Translations under genes and position numbers: made by a program
In this document: positions 6,427 to 15,233 of the stretch, piece by piece
How the letters are laid out: each line of letters opens with the position of its first letter
Position numbering within the stretch: position 1 is the stretch's first letter
Origin: Bacillota bacterium
GTDB taxonomy: Bacteria > Bacillota > Clostridia > Christensenellales > SZUA-584
DNA length: 19,270 nt
Reading direction: 5' to 3'
Assembly (NCBI GenBank): GCA_023390815.1
Contig: JAEWCC010000005.1
Location: 1-19,270, forward strand
Notes under the pieces: generated by a model
Databases searched by the model: none
Told to the model about the DNA's origin: nothing
The model's input: the letters and a program-made list of their open reading frames with translations, nothing else

Positions 6427-9400
6427 TTATCGTTTGCTTCTGCGCTCCGGGTTTTTCTCCCGGTCCGTCGCAAGATGCCTTTGCGCGGTAATCAGGTAGC
6501 ATCCCGCGATATACACAGCCAGCCCGATGCCCGTATAATAGCCGATATATTGCTTGAGCCAGCAAAGCAGGAAGAGTATCGCTGCGCCGAGTGCCACATA
6601 GAGGATAGTCCGCCTTGCCTTGTCGGCAAAGTAATTCCTATGCGCAAGGAAGTTGATCAGCAGCAGCACTGCCGCGATAATCCAGCCGATGATGCAGAAC
6701 CAGGTGACCAGCGGCTGCGCCTCCTGCACATTGAACGCAATTGCATATGGGATTTCCTCGCCGTCGATGGTTACCGTCACGATCATCGCGTCGGTCCCCA
6801 TAAAACCTTCAGCGGGCGTATACACGAGTTTCCCGTCAACAATCTCGACGGTGCCGTTTACCGGCGCTCCGTTGACCGTAATAGTCGCTGCGCTCAGGTC
6901 TGCATCCACGTATTGGGATAGATCAAGGGTGATCTGACCACCCAAATTCACCGGGATGCTCCCCTCGGATATTGGCAGACCGTAACCGATGGTAACCGCC
7001 TCACCCGTTTGCGGATTGGTGTTGGTCGCGACGAGATACTCCACTGCCGAACCGTTCTGGCCCAGCGTAATGCGGTAGGTATCCACGCCCGAGGAATCCT
7101 CGTCAGGCGTATAGACCACCGTATCGCCCTCCTGCGTCAGCGTACCGCTGGATGGGGGCGAAAGGATCGTCAGGCCGCCCGTCTCTGTGGCATCATCCCC
7201 TGCAGCGCCGTTACCGATGCTGCCGCTTCCGATACCGCCAGCTTCCCCACCGTTTTCATCTCCCCCGGTCAGATCCTGGGGCGACAGGATCGTGGAGGAA
7301 CTCGTCATGCTCCGCGGATAGCTGACTTCCACGGTGACTTTTGCGCTCACCTGAGCCTTATTGTCCATTGCGGTATAGGTAAAATGATCGGAGCCCGTAA
7401 ACCCGCTGTCCGGCAGATATACGATCTGGTTCTCGGATATCCGGGCGTTGCCATGCTCCGGATCTGTTACCGCCGTAAGCTTGAGCGTATCCCTATCGAT
7501 ATCGCTGTCATTGCCCAGTACATCAATTTTCACCTGCTGCCCGTAATAGGTGGAGGCTTCGTCGTCTGAAACCACCGGCTCGTCGTTGACGCTCTCCACC
7601 GTAATCGATACCGTTGCCGTACTCGGATATTCGCCGTCCGTTATCGTATAGGTGAACGAATCGCTGCCGTTATAGTCGAATTCGGGCATGTATTTCAATC
7701 CGGATCCATTCCTTGTCACCGTACCGTGGCTTGGCTGCGTGAACGATGAGACCCCAATCTGGCTGTCGATATCCACGTCGTTTTTCAGCACTGCAAATGT
7801 CGATTCCGTGTCCTCCTTGGCGGACACCTTGTCATCTGCAGCCACCGGTGCATCGTTGACGGGCGCGACAGTCAGTGTAACAGAGGCTATCGAAGTCGCA
7901 TTGTACAGATCCTTGGCGGTATACGTAAATGTTGCCGTGCCGTTACAATCCGCGGCGGGCTTGAACTGGACGGTCCCGCCGGACAATGTCAGCGTTCCGA
8001 AATCCGGATCGGACAGCTGCGAGATCTCCGATACCGTCAGCGAGTCGCCCGCATCCGCGTCCTTATCATTGATCAGCACGTCCAGCACCTTCCTGCCCGC
8101 GTCCTCATTCATGGTATACGTATCGCCGGCAGCCTTCGGCACCGTATTGAGCAGCGTCGTTACCGTACCCTCTGCCACTCGTACATTGCCGACCGCGTCC
8201 CTGGCTTCCACCTTGAGCGTAACAGTCTGGGCTCTCGTATAGCCCGACAGCGTTTGATTCACGGAGGACTGCCAATCCGACCAACCCGTTCCGTTGAATA
8301 CGCGGTACGCGCTTACGCCGGAAAGAGTATCCGTCGTTTCCGCTGCGATATCGATGCTGTCGATCGTCGTGATACTCGTGCGGAACGAAAAATCTTCGGG
8401 CGCATCGAGATCGATCTTCACAGTTTTCGAGCCTGCGTCGGAGTAATTGCCCGCTTCATCCACACCGCGGTAACGGACCGTATACACCCCCGAAGCGTCC
8501 AGCGTATAGGAGTCGCCGTTCTGCCAGTCCCCGTCGTTAATCCGGTATTGATAACCGGCAAGCCCGCTGCCGCCCGTATCTGCGCCGCCGCTCAGCGTAA
8601 ACTCCACGCTTGCGGGCGTCCATGTGTCTTCGGTATAGGTTTCTCCGTTCGATACCATCACAATATCCGGCACCGCGGACGGCGTCTTGTCAATATTCAC
8701 TGTCCGGCTGACCGTCGTGGTATTGCCGCCCGCGTCAGTTACCCGGAAATACACGGTATGTTCGCCTTCATCGCTTAGCATGATGCCGTTGCCTGCCGTA
8801 AACGTCACGTCGTCGGTTGAAACCTCGTATGTGATGTCTGCCGGGTCCGTCAGGTTATCGGAGGCCAGCTGCGCTGTCAACGTAATCGTCTGATTGGTCC
8901 ACTCGGTGGTATATTCGGGATCGTATTGGATCGTCGGCTCGCCCGGCGCTTCCAAGTCGACTTTAACATTTTTTGATCCGGCTTCCGACGTGTTGCCCAC
9001 CGCATCCATGCTGCGGTAATAAATCGTAAACTCGCCCGAGCTGTTAAACACATAGCTGCTGCCGCTCTGCCAATCCCCATTGCCGATCTTATACTGGTAA
9101 CCCGAGAACCCGCTGCCGCCTGTATCCAAGCCGCCCGAAAGCGAGGCGGCCACACTGTGCGCAGCCCAGGCGCCCTCCGTATAGCTTGAGCCATCCGAAG
9201 TCAGCGTTATGTCGGGCATAGCGGGGCTGTCCATATCGATCTTGACGGTCCTGCTAACTGTTGTGGAATTGCTGCTGCCGTCCGTCACTTTAAAGTAAAC
9301 CGTATGCGTTCCGGTCGTAGAGAGCACCACGCTGTCGCCCGGTATAAAGCTGGTACCATCCGTCGAAACCAGATAAATGATGTCCTCATCTGCAGTAAAG

Positions 9401-11943
9401 TCGTCTGTGGACCCGGCTGCCGAAACAGTACTCGTTTGATTTGTCCATGTACCGTCTGCATACGCGGGGGATACGCTGATTACGGGTGCGGTAGGCGCGG
9501 AGATATCGGTGATAGTAAACGGCCCGAAATATCCAGTCGCTTCATTTCCTGCATAGTCACGGATCTTATAGTGAATATAGTTGACGCCCGGCGTTTCCAC
9601 GGCTACGCTATACGTGCTGTTGGTGCCCATCGAGCCCCAAGTGGCGGGTATATCCGTGGAATGAGTAACCACCGCGTACCGGTAGCTGAATCCGCTGCCT
9701 CCCGTTTCATCGCTGAACGTTAACGTGACGGTCTTCGGGGTGTTATATGAACCGCTTGCGGGGTCGGAAGCGGCGATGGGCGCCGCCGTATCCCGCACTA
9801 CCGTCAGGTACCGGGATACCTCCTCCGACGTAACGCCCTCCGAACTGGTTACCGCAAGCGAGATCTTATACCGTCCAGCCGCCACACCGGTAAAGTCCGT
9901 CATGGCCGTGGAACCTGTATACAATGGTGCCGTTGCGCCATCCTTGGTGATCGTCCATTGACGCGATGATATGGATGCGCCTGATGGGTCGTACGACGTA
10001 TCCGAATATGAGAGGGTATTCGAAATGTAGGTCAGCAGCGTCGAAGGCGTCACGGTAAATTCGGCCACTGGTGCCGTCTCCGCACCCGCAACCGTGCTGA
10101 CATACCGGTAATACGGCGTACTGGCCACACCGTAGTTGTCTGTGACGGTTTGCATGATAATGAAGTTATAGCCGGACTCCAGCGTTTCCGGTTTACCGTC
10201 TGTCCACTCGGTGTCAGTTGTCTTTTTATATTTCCAGATAGCCGATTCAATGCCCTTGTCCGGCGCGGACTGGGTGTCCGGGTCATACGCGTTGTCGGTA
10301 ATGGTCACATTATGGCTGGCGTCCATGCTGACCGAGAACCCCGCAACAGGCTTGCGGTGCACATAGACTGTTTTGAGCAGCTCGTCCTGATAGTAGATCT
10401 TATATTCCCCGGTCTCGGTAAACGAGATATCGAGGTTATTCAGATAGAGATTATCATATGGGACCGTGCCGGTTGGGTTCTCATAATAATCCGGGTTCTG
10501 GTCTACCCGCCATCTGCCATTGGGCCAGCTTTCATCCGCCGTATTTGTCCGCGCGGATTCAGGGGAGACGGACATCGAGCTTTGCTTGCCGTAAACCAGA
10601 TATTCGGTATCGTTTTCCACACTGTTATAGTAGTTGTTATAGATATAGACCGCCATGGCCGCGATTTGTTCCGCGTAGCTGTCCGTTTGGCCGACGGTCT
10701 TATCGACATACGTGCCATTCCCACTGTTCTTGGTGACAAATGCGGTGCCATCCGCCGCGTTTTTACCCCAGCCGATATAGTGGATGCCTTCGTTGCCGAG
10801 GCGCGCGAGTATTTCGCCCAGCGCCGCAGCGTCCGAGAAATCACTGACTGCGCCATCCTCCGCGTTGATAATGAAACGCTTGGATCCATCCCGCCATTCG
10901 GGTTCGCGGATCACTTCGGAGAACCGCCTTGCCGATGTGGTTTCCATGTGGAGGTTTTCAAAGTTGAACCAGGAGAGTTCATTGCAGCTGTGGCTGTTAT
11001 AGATGCTTACCGGGCCGAATCCGTACGAACCCGTATCGGAAAGGCCCGTATAGTTCAGCGTTTTGGTCGTCCCTCCCACGGTATCCGTCATATTCACGGT
11101 ATCCCCCGATACCTTGACGGTGATGGAGTGGGTGCCGCTCAACAGATTGCCGGAATAGCTTTGCAGCAATGTGATTCCAGCGGTCGAGCCCGTCGCCGAC
11201 ATAACGTTCGATGCGGAATCATGGAAGCTCTTCATGGACATATTATCGATCCTGTATAGGATCGGATACGAACCGGAGCCTGATTTGTACATCATAATCA
11301 GATACCCGCTGATGTACTGGCTGTTCAGCGCCGAATCCGTTACGGTGGACCTCCCGGAAATCGTCTGCGTCGAATAGCTGCCAAGGTTCGTGATCTGCGT
11401 ATTAAACAGGAAACCGGCACCGAGCATGCTGTGGGATTTAATATTTGCATCATCCATCGTGAACGTAAAGGTTTTTTCGGTGGAATCGCTGTTGGGCATA
11501 ACCATAAAATCGATATAGGCAGGGACGCCATATCCATAAAAGGTAATCTGCTGCCCACTGTTTTTCACAATGATATGGTTTTGCCCGGAATGCGTATTAT
11601 CCGGACTGGGATACGGATCTTCGCCCCAACTGCCATAGTGATCGTAGATCTTCCATCCGGACGAGGTATTTCCCGCGCTGACCTCGTTCGCTTCCACTGC
11701 GGTGATGTTGATATTATCCTCCGGGACGCCTTTATCGACCAATGCCGCCGTAAGATCTTCCGCGAAGGTCGTCACCTGCGAATCACTCTTGCCAAGCGTA
11801 AGAACGATGTCGAGCAAATCGTCCTGCCTGATATTAATATTGACGTTGTCCAATTCTCCAGCGAGCGCGAATCCGCCGGATAAAGCCGCTGTCAGAAGTA
11901 AAATGGATAAAAATGTAGAAACGGGCTTCTTGATTTTCCGCAT
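6427..11943 (-). CDS. Giant exported surface protein: Clostridial N-terminal module, PKD/Ig-like repeats, cadherin-like repeats, three-TM C-terminus
   Basis: An 1838-residue secreted protein. A Sec signal peptide occupies residues 1-28 (MRKIKK, hydrophobic core, ALA-GE cleavage site). Residues ~30-530 are a conserved module seen in large Clostridial surface proteins; its middle resembles a beta-sandwich and ~340-450 a VWA-like alpha/beta fold without an evident metal site. PKD/Ig-like domains start near 533, 620 and 718. A ~183-residue composite Ig-like unit is present twice (~815-997 and ~998-1180). Three tandem cadherin-like domains (~1265-1543) follow, with the 'VNDAPVAADD ... FTYT' pattern, then a Gly-rich linker (~1558-1588), a degenerate final domain and three hydrophobic helices (~1744-1766, 1778-1797, 1801-1820) before a basic tail. 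No LPXTG motif is present, so the anchor is in the membrane. Role: probably adhesion or cell-surface interaction. AAAGGAG lies about 8 bases before the ATG at 11943. Confidence 0.85.
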   Translation of the reverse strand: MRKIKKPVSTFLSILLLTAALSGGFALAGELDNVNINIRQDDLLDIVLTLGKSDSQVTTFAEDLTAALVDKGVPEDNINITAVEANEVSAGNTSSGWKIYDHYGSWGEDPYPSPDNTHSGQNHIIVKNSGQQITFYGYGVPAYIDFMVMPNSDSTEKTFTFTMDDANIKSHSMLGAGFLFNTQITNLGSYSTQTISGRSTVTDSALNSQYISGYLIMMYKSGSGSYPILYRIDNMSMKSFHDSASNVMSATGSTAGITLLQSYSGNLLSGTHSITVKVSGDTVNMTDTVGGTTKTLNYTGLSDTGSYGFGPVSIYNSHSCNELSWFNFENLHMETTSARRFSEVIREPEWRDGSKRFIINAEDGAVSDFSDAAALGEILARLGNEGIHYIGWGKNAADGTAFVTKNSGNGTYVDKTVGQTDSYAEQIAAMAVYIYNNYYNSVENDTEYLVYGKQSSMSVSPESARTNTADESWPNGRWRVDQNPDYYENPTGTVPYDNLYLNNLDISFTETGEYKIYYQDELLKTVYVHRKPVAGFSVSMDASHNVTITDNAYDPDTQSAPDKGIESAIWKYKKTTDTEWTDGKPETLESGYNFIIMQTVTDNYGVASTPYYRYVSTVAGAETAPVAEFTVTPSTLLTYISNTLSYSDTSYDPSGASISSRQWTITKDGATAPLYTGSTAMTDFTGVAAGRYKISLAVTSSEGVTSEEVSRYLTVVRDTAAPIAASDPASGSYNTPKTVTLTFSDETGGSGFSYRYAVVTHSTDIPATWGSMGTNSTYSVAVETPGVNYIHYKIRDYAGNEATGYFGPFTITDISAPTAPVISVSPAYADGTWTNQTSTVSAAGSTDDFTADEDIIYLVSTDGTSFIPGDSVVLSTTGTHTVYFKVTDGSSNSTTVSRTVKIDMDSPAMPDITLTSDGSSYTEGAWAAHSVAASLSGGLDTGGSGFSGYQYKIGNGDWQSGSSYVFNSSGEFTIYYRSMDAVGNTSEAGSKNVKVDLEAPGEPTIQYDPEYTTEWTNQTITLTAQLASDNLTDPADITYEVSTDDVTFTAGNGIMLSDEGEHTVYFRVTDAGGNTTTVSRTVNIDKTPSAVPDIVMVSNGETYTEDTWTPASVEFTLSGGADTGGSGLAGYQYRINDGDWQNGDSYTLDASGVYTVRYRGVDEAGNYSDAGSKTVKIDLDAPEDFSFRTSITTIDSIDIAAETTDTLSGVSAYRVFNGTGWSDWQSSVNQTLSGYTRAQTVTLKVEARDAVGNVRVAEGTVTTLLNTVPKAAGDTYTMNEDAGRKVLDVLINDKDADAGDSLTVSEISQLSDPDFGTLTLSGGTVQFKPAADCNGTATFTYTAKDLYNATSIASVTLTVAPVNDAPVAADDKVSAKEDTESTFAVLKNDVDIDSQIGVSSFTQPSHGTVTRNGSGLKYMPEFDYNGSDSFTYTITDGEYPSTATVSITVESVNDEPVVSDDEASTYYGQQVKIDVLGNDSDIDRDTLKLTAVTDPEHGNARISENQIVYLPDSGFTGSDHFTYTAMDNKAQVSAKVTVEVSYPRSMTSSSTILSPQDLTGGDENGGEAGGIGSGSIGNGAAGDDATETGGLTILSPPSSGTLTQEGDTVVYTPDEDSSGVDTYRITLGQNGSAVEYLVATNTNPQTGEAVTIGYGLPISEGSIPVNLGGQITLDLSQYVDADLSAATITVNGAPVNGTVEIVDGKLVYTPAEGFMGTDAMIVTVTIDGEEIPYAIAFNVQEAQPLVTWFCIIGWIIAAVLLLINFLAHRNYFADKARRTILYVALGAAILFLLCWLKQYIGYYTGIGLAVYIAGCYLITAQRHLATDREKNPERRSKR

Positions 11944-12003
11944 TGCCGATACTCCTTTGTATACATCAGTTGCAGTTATCATAGAAATAACCCGGTTTTA
12001 CTC

Positions 12004-12026
12004 AGTACAAACAAGGCCTCTGTACT
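12004..12026. promoter_or_regulatory. Inverted repeat upstream of the giant gene
   Basis: AGTACA (12004-12009) and TGTACT (12021-12026) form a 6-bp inverted repeat with an 11-bp spacer, about 60 bases upstream of the giant gene's ATG. It could be a regulator site. No convincing -35/-10 pair was found in the 273-bp gap 11944-12216. Confidence 0.3.
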
Positions 12027-12094
12027 ATATTCCTCAAAATTTTTCCGCTATCTCCCATACAGTGAATACTGATATTGACATGATTAGAGCAGAT

Positions 12095-12124
12095 ATAAAA
12101 AGGAACGTGTTTGAGCACGTTCCT
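12095..12124 (-). terminator. Terminator of the DUF1638/RACo-like/DUF998 operon
   Basis: A perfect 9-bp stem (12101-12109 with 12116-12124) and a 6-base loop are followed on the minus strand by TTTTTATAT. It lies ~93 bases past the DUF998 stop codon and separates that operon from the giant gene. Confidence 0.85.
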
Positions 12125-12216
12125 GTATTACGCAGAACCGGGTAGATCCTTAAATGATGATAGTCAAGTCAATACATGGCATCCAGCCGCCTTGGTCTTA
12201 TATCAACATTACTTTA

Positions 12217-12930
12217 TTACAGTGCGAAATCGTTGTAGCGTTTACCGGACTTTTTAGTTCCCGCAGCGTGCGCCGGAGTCAGCGCCGTGCTCAGGGACAG
12301 CAGGAGGCTAAACGCCCACACAGCCGCCATCGCGAGCCAGCCGACCACCGCGAACGGCACGACAAGCAGCCGCCCGGCACCCGATATATCCTCCCGGAGC
12401 ACCTGCGAAAAGCCGCCCAGCGCCGTGAAAGCACCCGAGGCAAAGCAGAGCGCCGCTGCAACAAACACGAGAATCAGCAGCCCTAAGCCAAAGCGCTCGG
12501 TTCTTTCGCCGCGCAGCCATGCCGCAATCTGCAGAACGCAGAGGACGACGGCTGAAAAATAAAACGCAGTTACCACGATATAATGGTACTGCACATAGTT
12601 GAGAGTGAAAATACCCTGCGCCACGGCGAGCACGCCCGTCAGCGCACCGAGGAGGCCGATCGCCGCATAGAGCGTCGTACCGTTTTGGTTGCCGCGCCAG
12701 ATCATCTGCAATCCGAAGGTCAGCCCAAACGCGACAATGCCGATGTTAAAAAACAGCGCCGACGTGGCGGAAAGGTACTTGCCCGCATAGTGGCCCAGCT
12801 CCGTCACAAAACAGCTCAAGGGGGAATATACACCATTTTCAAAGCTGGCTGTCGCCGCAATGATCCCGATCAGAAAAAGGACTGCACCCCCCAAACCCAC
12901 ATACCCAATCATCTTCGAGGTCTTCGTCAT
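12217..12930 (-). CDS. DUF998-family integral membrane protein
   Basis: A 237-residue protein with six predicted membrane helices, near residues 8-27, 55-77, 86-108, 117-138, 147-169 and 188-214. The first loop carries SPLSCFVTELGHY, matching the Ser/Glu-Leu-Gly signature of DUF998 proteins. The function of the family is unknown. AAGGAGG lies 6 bases before the ATG and includes the stop codon of the upstream ATPase gene, leaving 10 bases between the genes, so it is co-transcribed as the last gene of the operon. The C-terminal ~20 residues are basic and hydrophilic, probably cytoplasmic. Whether it has a functional link to the two upstream genes is unproven; the tight spacing is the only evidence. 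Confidence 0.82.
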   Translation of the reverse strand: MTKTSKMIGYVGLGGAVLFLIGIIAATASFENGVYSPLSCFVTELGHYAGKYLSATSALFFNIGIVAFGLTFGLQMIWRGNQNGTTLYAAIGLLGALTGVLAVAQGIFTLNYVQYHYIVVTAFYFSAVVLCVLQIAAWLRGERTERFGLGLLILVFVAAALCFASGAFTALGGFSQVLREDISGAGRLLVVPFAVVGWLAMAAVWAFSLLLSLSTALTPAHAAGTKKSGKRYNDFAL

Positions 12931-12940
12931 CCGATCCTCC

Positions 12941-14293
12941 TTAAAACATCATGCAGTCAATATATTTCTCCATGAAATAAGCATCCGTGCTGAGTTCCAC
13001 GTGCTGCGCTGCATCGGCAATGCTGCGGTGCTCGGATATATATTCGCCCTTGACCAGCGCCATTCCTGCCCCCGCGCCCGCCGCATTTCCAATATTTTTA
13101 ATGATGTTCCGGGATTCCTCGGGCAGCAGCCCGATGGTGATCGCATTCTCCTCGTCCATGTAGTTTCCAAAGCCGCCCGCGAGGTATACACGGCTGATAT
13201 CACCGATCGAAAGCCCCGCGCGGTTGACCAGCGCCAGCGTGCCTGCCGCGATGGCGGATTTCGCCGTCTGAATTCGCCTTACGTCCCGCTGCGTGATATA
13301 GACCCCCTCGCAGACCATGAACGCAGGCGCTCCGTCCACGGCAGTGGTAAGCGGGCTGTCCAGAATTCGCCCGGTTTCGTCCATCGCGCCTGAGGTCTTC
13401 ATCAGCGCAATCGCGTCGATCACGCCGGAGCCGCAGATACCCTTGGGGCTGACGCCCCCAATCACAGAGGTCTGCAGTTCGCCCGAGAGCGGATAGACAG
13501 CGCTGACCGCGCCCTTAACCGCCGCCATGCCGCAGAAGAGCTCCGAGCCCTCGAACGCGGGCCCTGCCGCGGTAGAGGTGACATAAAGCTTGCCGTTCGC
13601 GTGCAGCGCCACTTCGCCGTTGGTGCCGATATCGAGCAGAAGCGAAGCGTCGTCCTCCCGCATGCCGGAGGAAAGGATGGCCGAGGTAATGTCGCCGCCT
13701 ACGAACGCCGACATACACCGCGCGATATAAACTTCCCCGCCGCAGATGAGCCCAAGCTGCGAAGCGTTTTTCGTATATCCGAAATAGTCCGGCACCGTAA
13801 ACGGCGCTTCGCCCATAGAGGATGGGTCCGTATCGGTAAACAGATGCAGCATCGTCGTGTTGCCCGTAACGGCCATTTCAATAATCTGCGCCGGTTCAAT
13901 CCCCTGTTTTCCGCACAATGCGGCGGATAGCGTATTGATGCAAGTTCTGATGGATGCGGCCAGCTCGTGAACGCCGTCTTCCTGGTCCCGGCAGTATTTG
14001 ATGCGCGAGATCACGTCCACGCCGAACGTGACCTGCGGATTGATGGCGCTCTCCACCGCGACGCACTCGCCCTTGTCAAAATCATAAAGGTATGCGGCAA
14101 CGGTGGTCGTGCCGATATCGACCGCGATGCCGAAACCGCTCTTGCCGGTCGGCCCTTTGGGCAGGTTGCCGCTCGTGAGTATCGACATCTCTGCCTTGAT
14201 GGCGCGGTGCGCGCCGCCCTGGCTGTATTTTACACACGTTTTGTTGGGGCATTTGCCGAATATGCAAGCCCCCGTGCAGATAGGTTCGCTCAT
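12941..14293 (-). CDS. RACo/RamA-like ASKHA ATPase (DUF4445), putative corrinoid-protein reductive activator
   Basis: A 450-residue ASKHA-fold protein. Phosphate-1 motif VDIGTTTVAAYL is at 58-69, the family segment NPQVTFGVDVISRI at 85-98, a second phosphate motif LLDIGTNGEVAL at 219-230, AGPAFEG at 243-249, GICGSGVIDAIA at 285-296 and the adenosine motif LAGGFGNYMD at 371-380. Characterised relatives (RACo, RamA, RamQ) use ATP to drive reduction of Co(II) corrinoid proteins back to Co(I). They carry a ferredoxin-like domain; here there is only a short N-terminus with four cysteines (C6, C10, C15, C20). AAGGAG precedes the ATG at 14293. The start overlaps the DUF1638 stop by four bases (ATGA), so translation is coupled. 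No corrinoid protein or methyltransferase is adjacent, so the target is unknown. Confidence 0.86.
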   Translation of the reverse strand: MSEPICTGACIFGKCPNKTCVKYSQGGAHRAIKAEMSILTSGNLPKGPTGKSGFGIAVDIGTTTVAAYLYDFDKGECVAVESAINPQVTFGVDVISRIKYCRDQEDGVHELAASIRTCINTLSAALCGKQGIEPAQIIEMAVTGNTTMLHLFTDTDPSSMGEAPFTVPDYFGYTKNASQLGLICGGEVYIARCMSAFVGGDITSAILSSGMREDDASLLLDIGTNGEVALHANGKLYVTSTAAGPAFEGSELFCGMAAVKGAVSAVYPLSGELQTSVIGGVSPKGICGSGVIDAIALMKTSGAMDETGRILDSPLTTAVDGAPAFMVCEGVYITQRDVRRIQTAKSAIAAGTLALVNRAGLSIGDISRVYLAGGFGNYMDEENAITIGLLPEESRNIIKNIGNAAGAGAGMALVKGEYISEHRSIADAAQHVELSTDAYFMEKYIDCMMF

Positions 14294-15048
14294 GTTGTCT
14301 CCTTGCAATGTGGGCATGCGCGGATGACGCCACCCGAATAGTCCTGTGTAAAGCTTTCGCCCGGCTGCGCGACCGCAAACCGCTCGTCAAACCTGCCGGA
14401 AAGCATGTCCGACAGCCAGCCGCTGTCGCCCTTTACCTTGTTAAATTGCCAGCCGAAGTAATCCGCCGCCTCGCGCGTGTACTGCTCGTACTGCGGAAAG
14501 TTAAGCCCGTCCCACGCGATATACGCCGCGTTGTTGTAGTTTTTGGTGGTACTCTGCGCATCCACAAGATACTCCGCGTTATCCTCGCCGTACTTTTCGG
14601 TATACTCCGCCAGCATCAGCTTGCGGTTTTGCTCGGAAGGCGTGTAGGCGTTTTCAATCCACGACGCGTTATACCAGTAGGTACCGGGATGCTGATCGAA
14701 ATATTCGCGATACTTCTGATAGGATCCCAAAAACAACCCGATGCAATCGTCGCTGCGCGGCACGATGAGCTTATGCTTTTGAGATGTAACGCCGCAGACC
14801 CCGTTGGAGCACAATCCATACCCCAAAAGAATCGCGTCGAAGCAGCGGCTCAGCCGGGCTTCATTGGTGTGCATATCGTTGTCGCCGTCCACCGCGTCAA
14901 TCTCCTTTTGCAGCGCGGCGCGCAACAAATCGGGCGTATCGTGCAGGCCCTGTCGCATATAGGTAATATCGAGCATCGCATCCGTTCCCGCGGCAAGCAA
15001 GCTGATTTCGCGCTGCAGCGCTTTACAGGCAATCACCTTAAATCGCAT
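14290..15048 (-). CDS. DUF1638 protein
   Basis: A 252-residue soluble protein of the DUF1638 family. Visible marks are VIACKALQREI at 5-15, LLGYGLCSNGVCGV at 74-87, IVPRSDDCIGLFLGS at 95-109 and a C-terminal CPHC at 245-248. The conserved cysteines (C8, C80, C85, C102) suggest metal, Fe-S or corrinoid-related binding, but no activity is established for the family. DUF1638 genes are often found near MttB-type corrinoid methyltransferases and RACo-like activators. AAGGAAGG lies ~6 bases before the ATG at 15048, and a TATAAT box is 23 bases upstream of that ATG. It is the first gene of a three-gene operon. Confidence 0.85.
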   Translation of the reverse strand: MRFKVIACKALQREISLLAAGTDAMLDITYMRQGLHDTPDLLRAALQKEIDAVDGDNDMHTNEARLSRCFDAILLGYGLCSNGVCGVTSQKHKLIVPRSDDCIGLFLGSYQKYREYFDQHPGTYWYNASWIENAYTPSEQNRKLMLAEYTEKYGEDNAEYLVDAQSTTKNYNNAAYIAWDGLNFPQYEQYTREAADYFGWQFNKVKGDSGWLSDMLSGRFDERFAVAQPGESFTQDYSGGVIRACPHCKETT

Positions 15049-15071
15049 ATCGCACCTTCCTTCTTGCAGAT

Positions 15072-15077
15072 ATTATA
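15072..15077 (-). promoter_or_regulatory. TATAAT -10 box of the DUF1638 operon
   Basis: On the minus strand a consensus TATAAT lies 23 bases upstream of the DUF1638 ATG, giving a start near 15065 and a short leader with a good ribosome binding site. No clear -35 hexamer is seen at 16-18 bases, so expression may need an activator. Confidence 0.55.
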
Positions 15078-15173
15078 CCATGCACTTCTCTTTTGGCTTT
15101 AAAACTATTTTGCGGATTCTTGGTGTCATTTTGCATGAGGTAGAATGTAAATTTCAACGGTTGATCTCTTAGC

Positions 15174-15209
15174 AAAAAGACGCCCGAAAATAGCGCCTTT
15201 TGCTGCGTC
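15174..15209 (-). terminator. Probable terminator after the small membrane protein gene
   Basis: On the minus strand GACGC (15209-15205) pairs with GCGTC (15183-15179). An inner AAAA/TTTT pairing adds to the stem across a small internal loop, and TTTTT follows (15178-15174). It sits 25 bases past the stop of the 105-residue protein. Confidence 0.6.
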
Positions 15210-15233
15210 CATATTAATCTTATATCTGCCGCT

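Noticed and set aside
6314..6565. 84-residue upstream extension of the radical SAM protein
   Set aside because: It overlaps the end of the giant gene, the terminator and the sigma-A promoter, and its residues show no relation to B12-binding domains.
6427..6720. LPXTG sortase anchor at the end of the giant protein
   Set aside because: No LPXTG-like motif precedes the hydrophobic region, and there are three separate helices rather than one followed by a short basic tail.
10150..11259. 369-codon plus-strand open frame antisense to the giant surface protein
   Set aside because: It is opposite strongly patterned coding sequence of the exported protein, with no recognisable domain or start signal.
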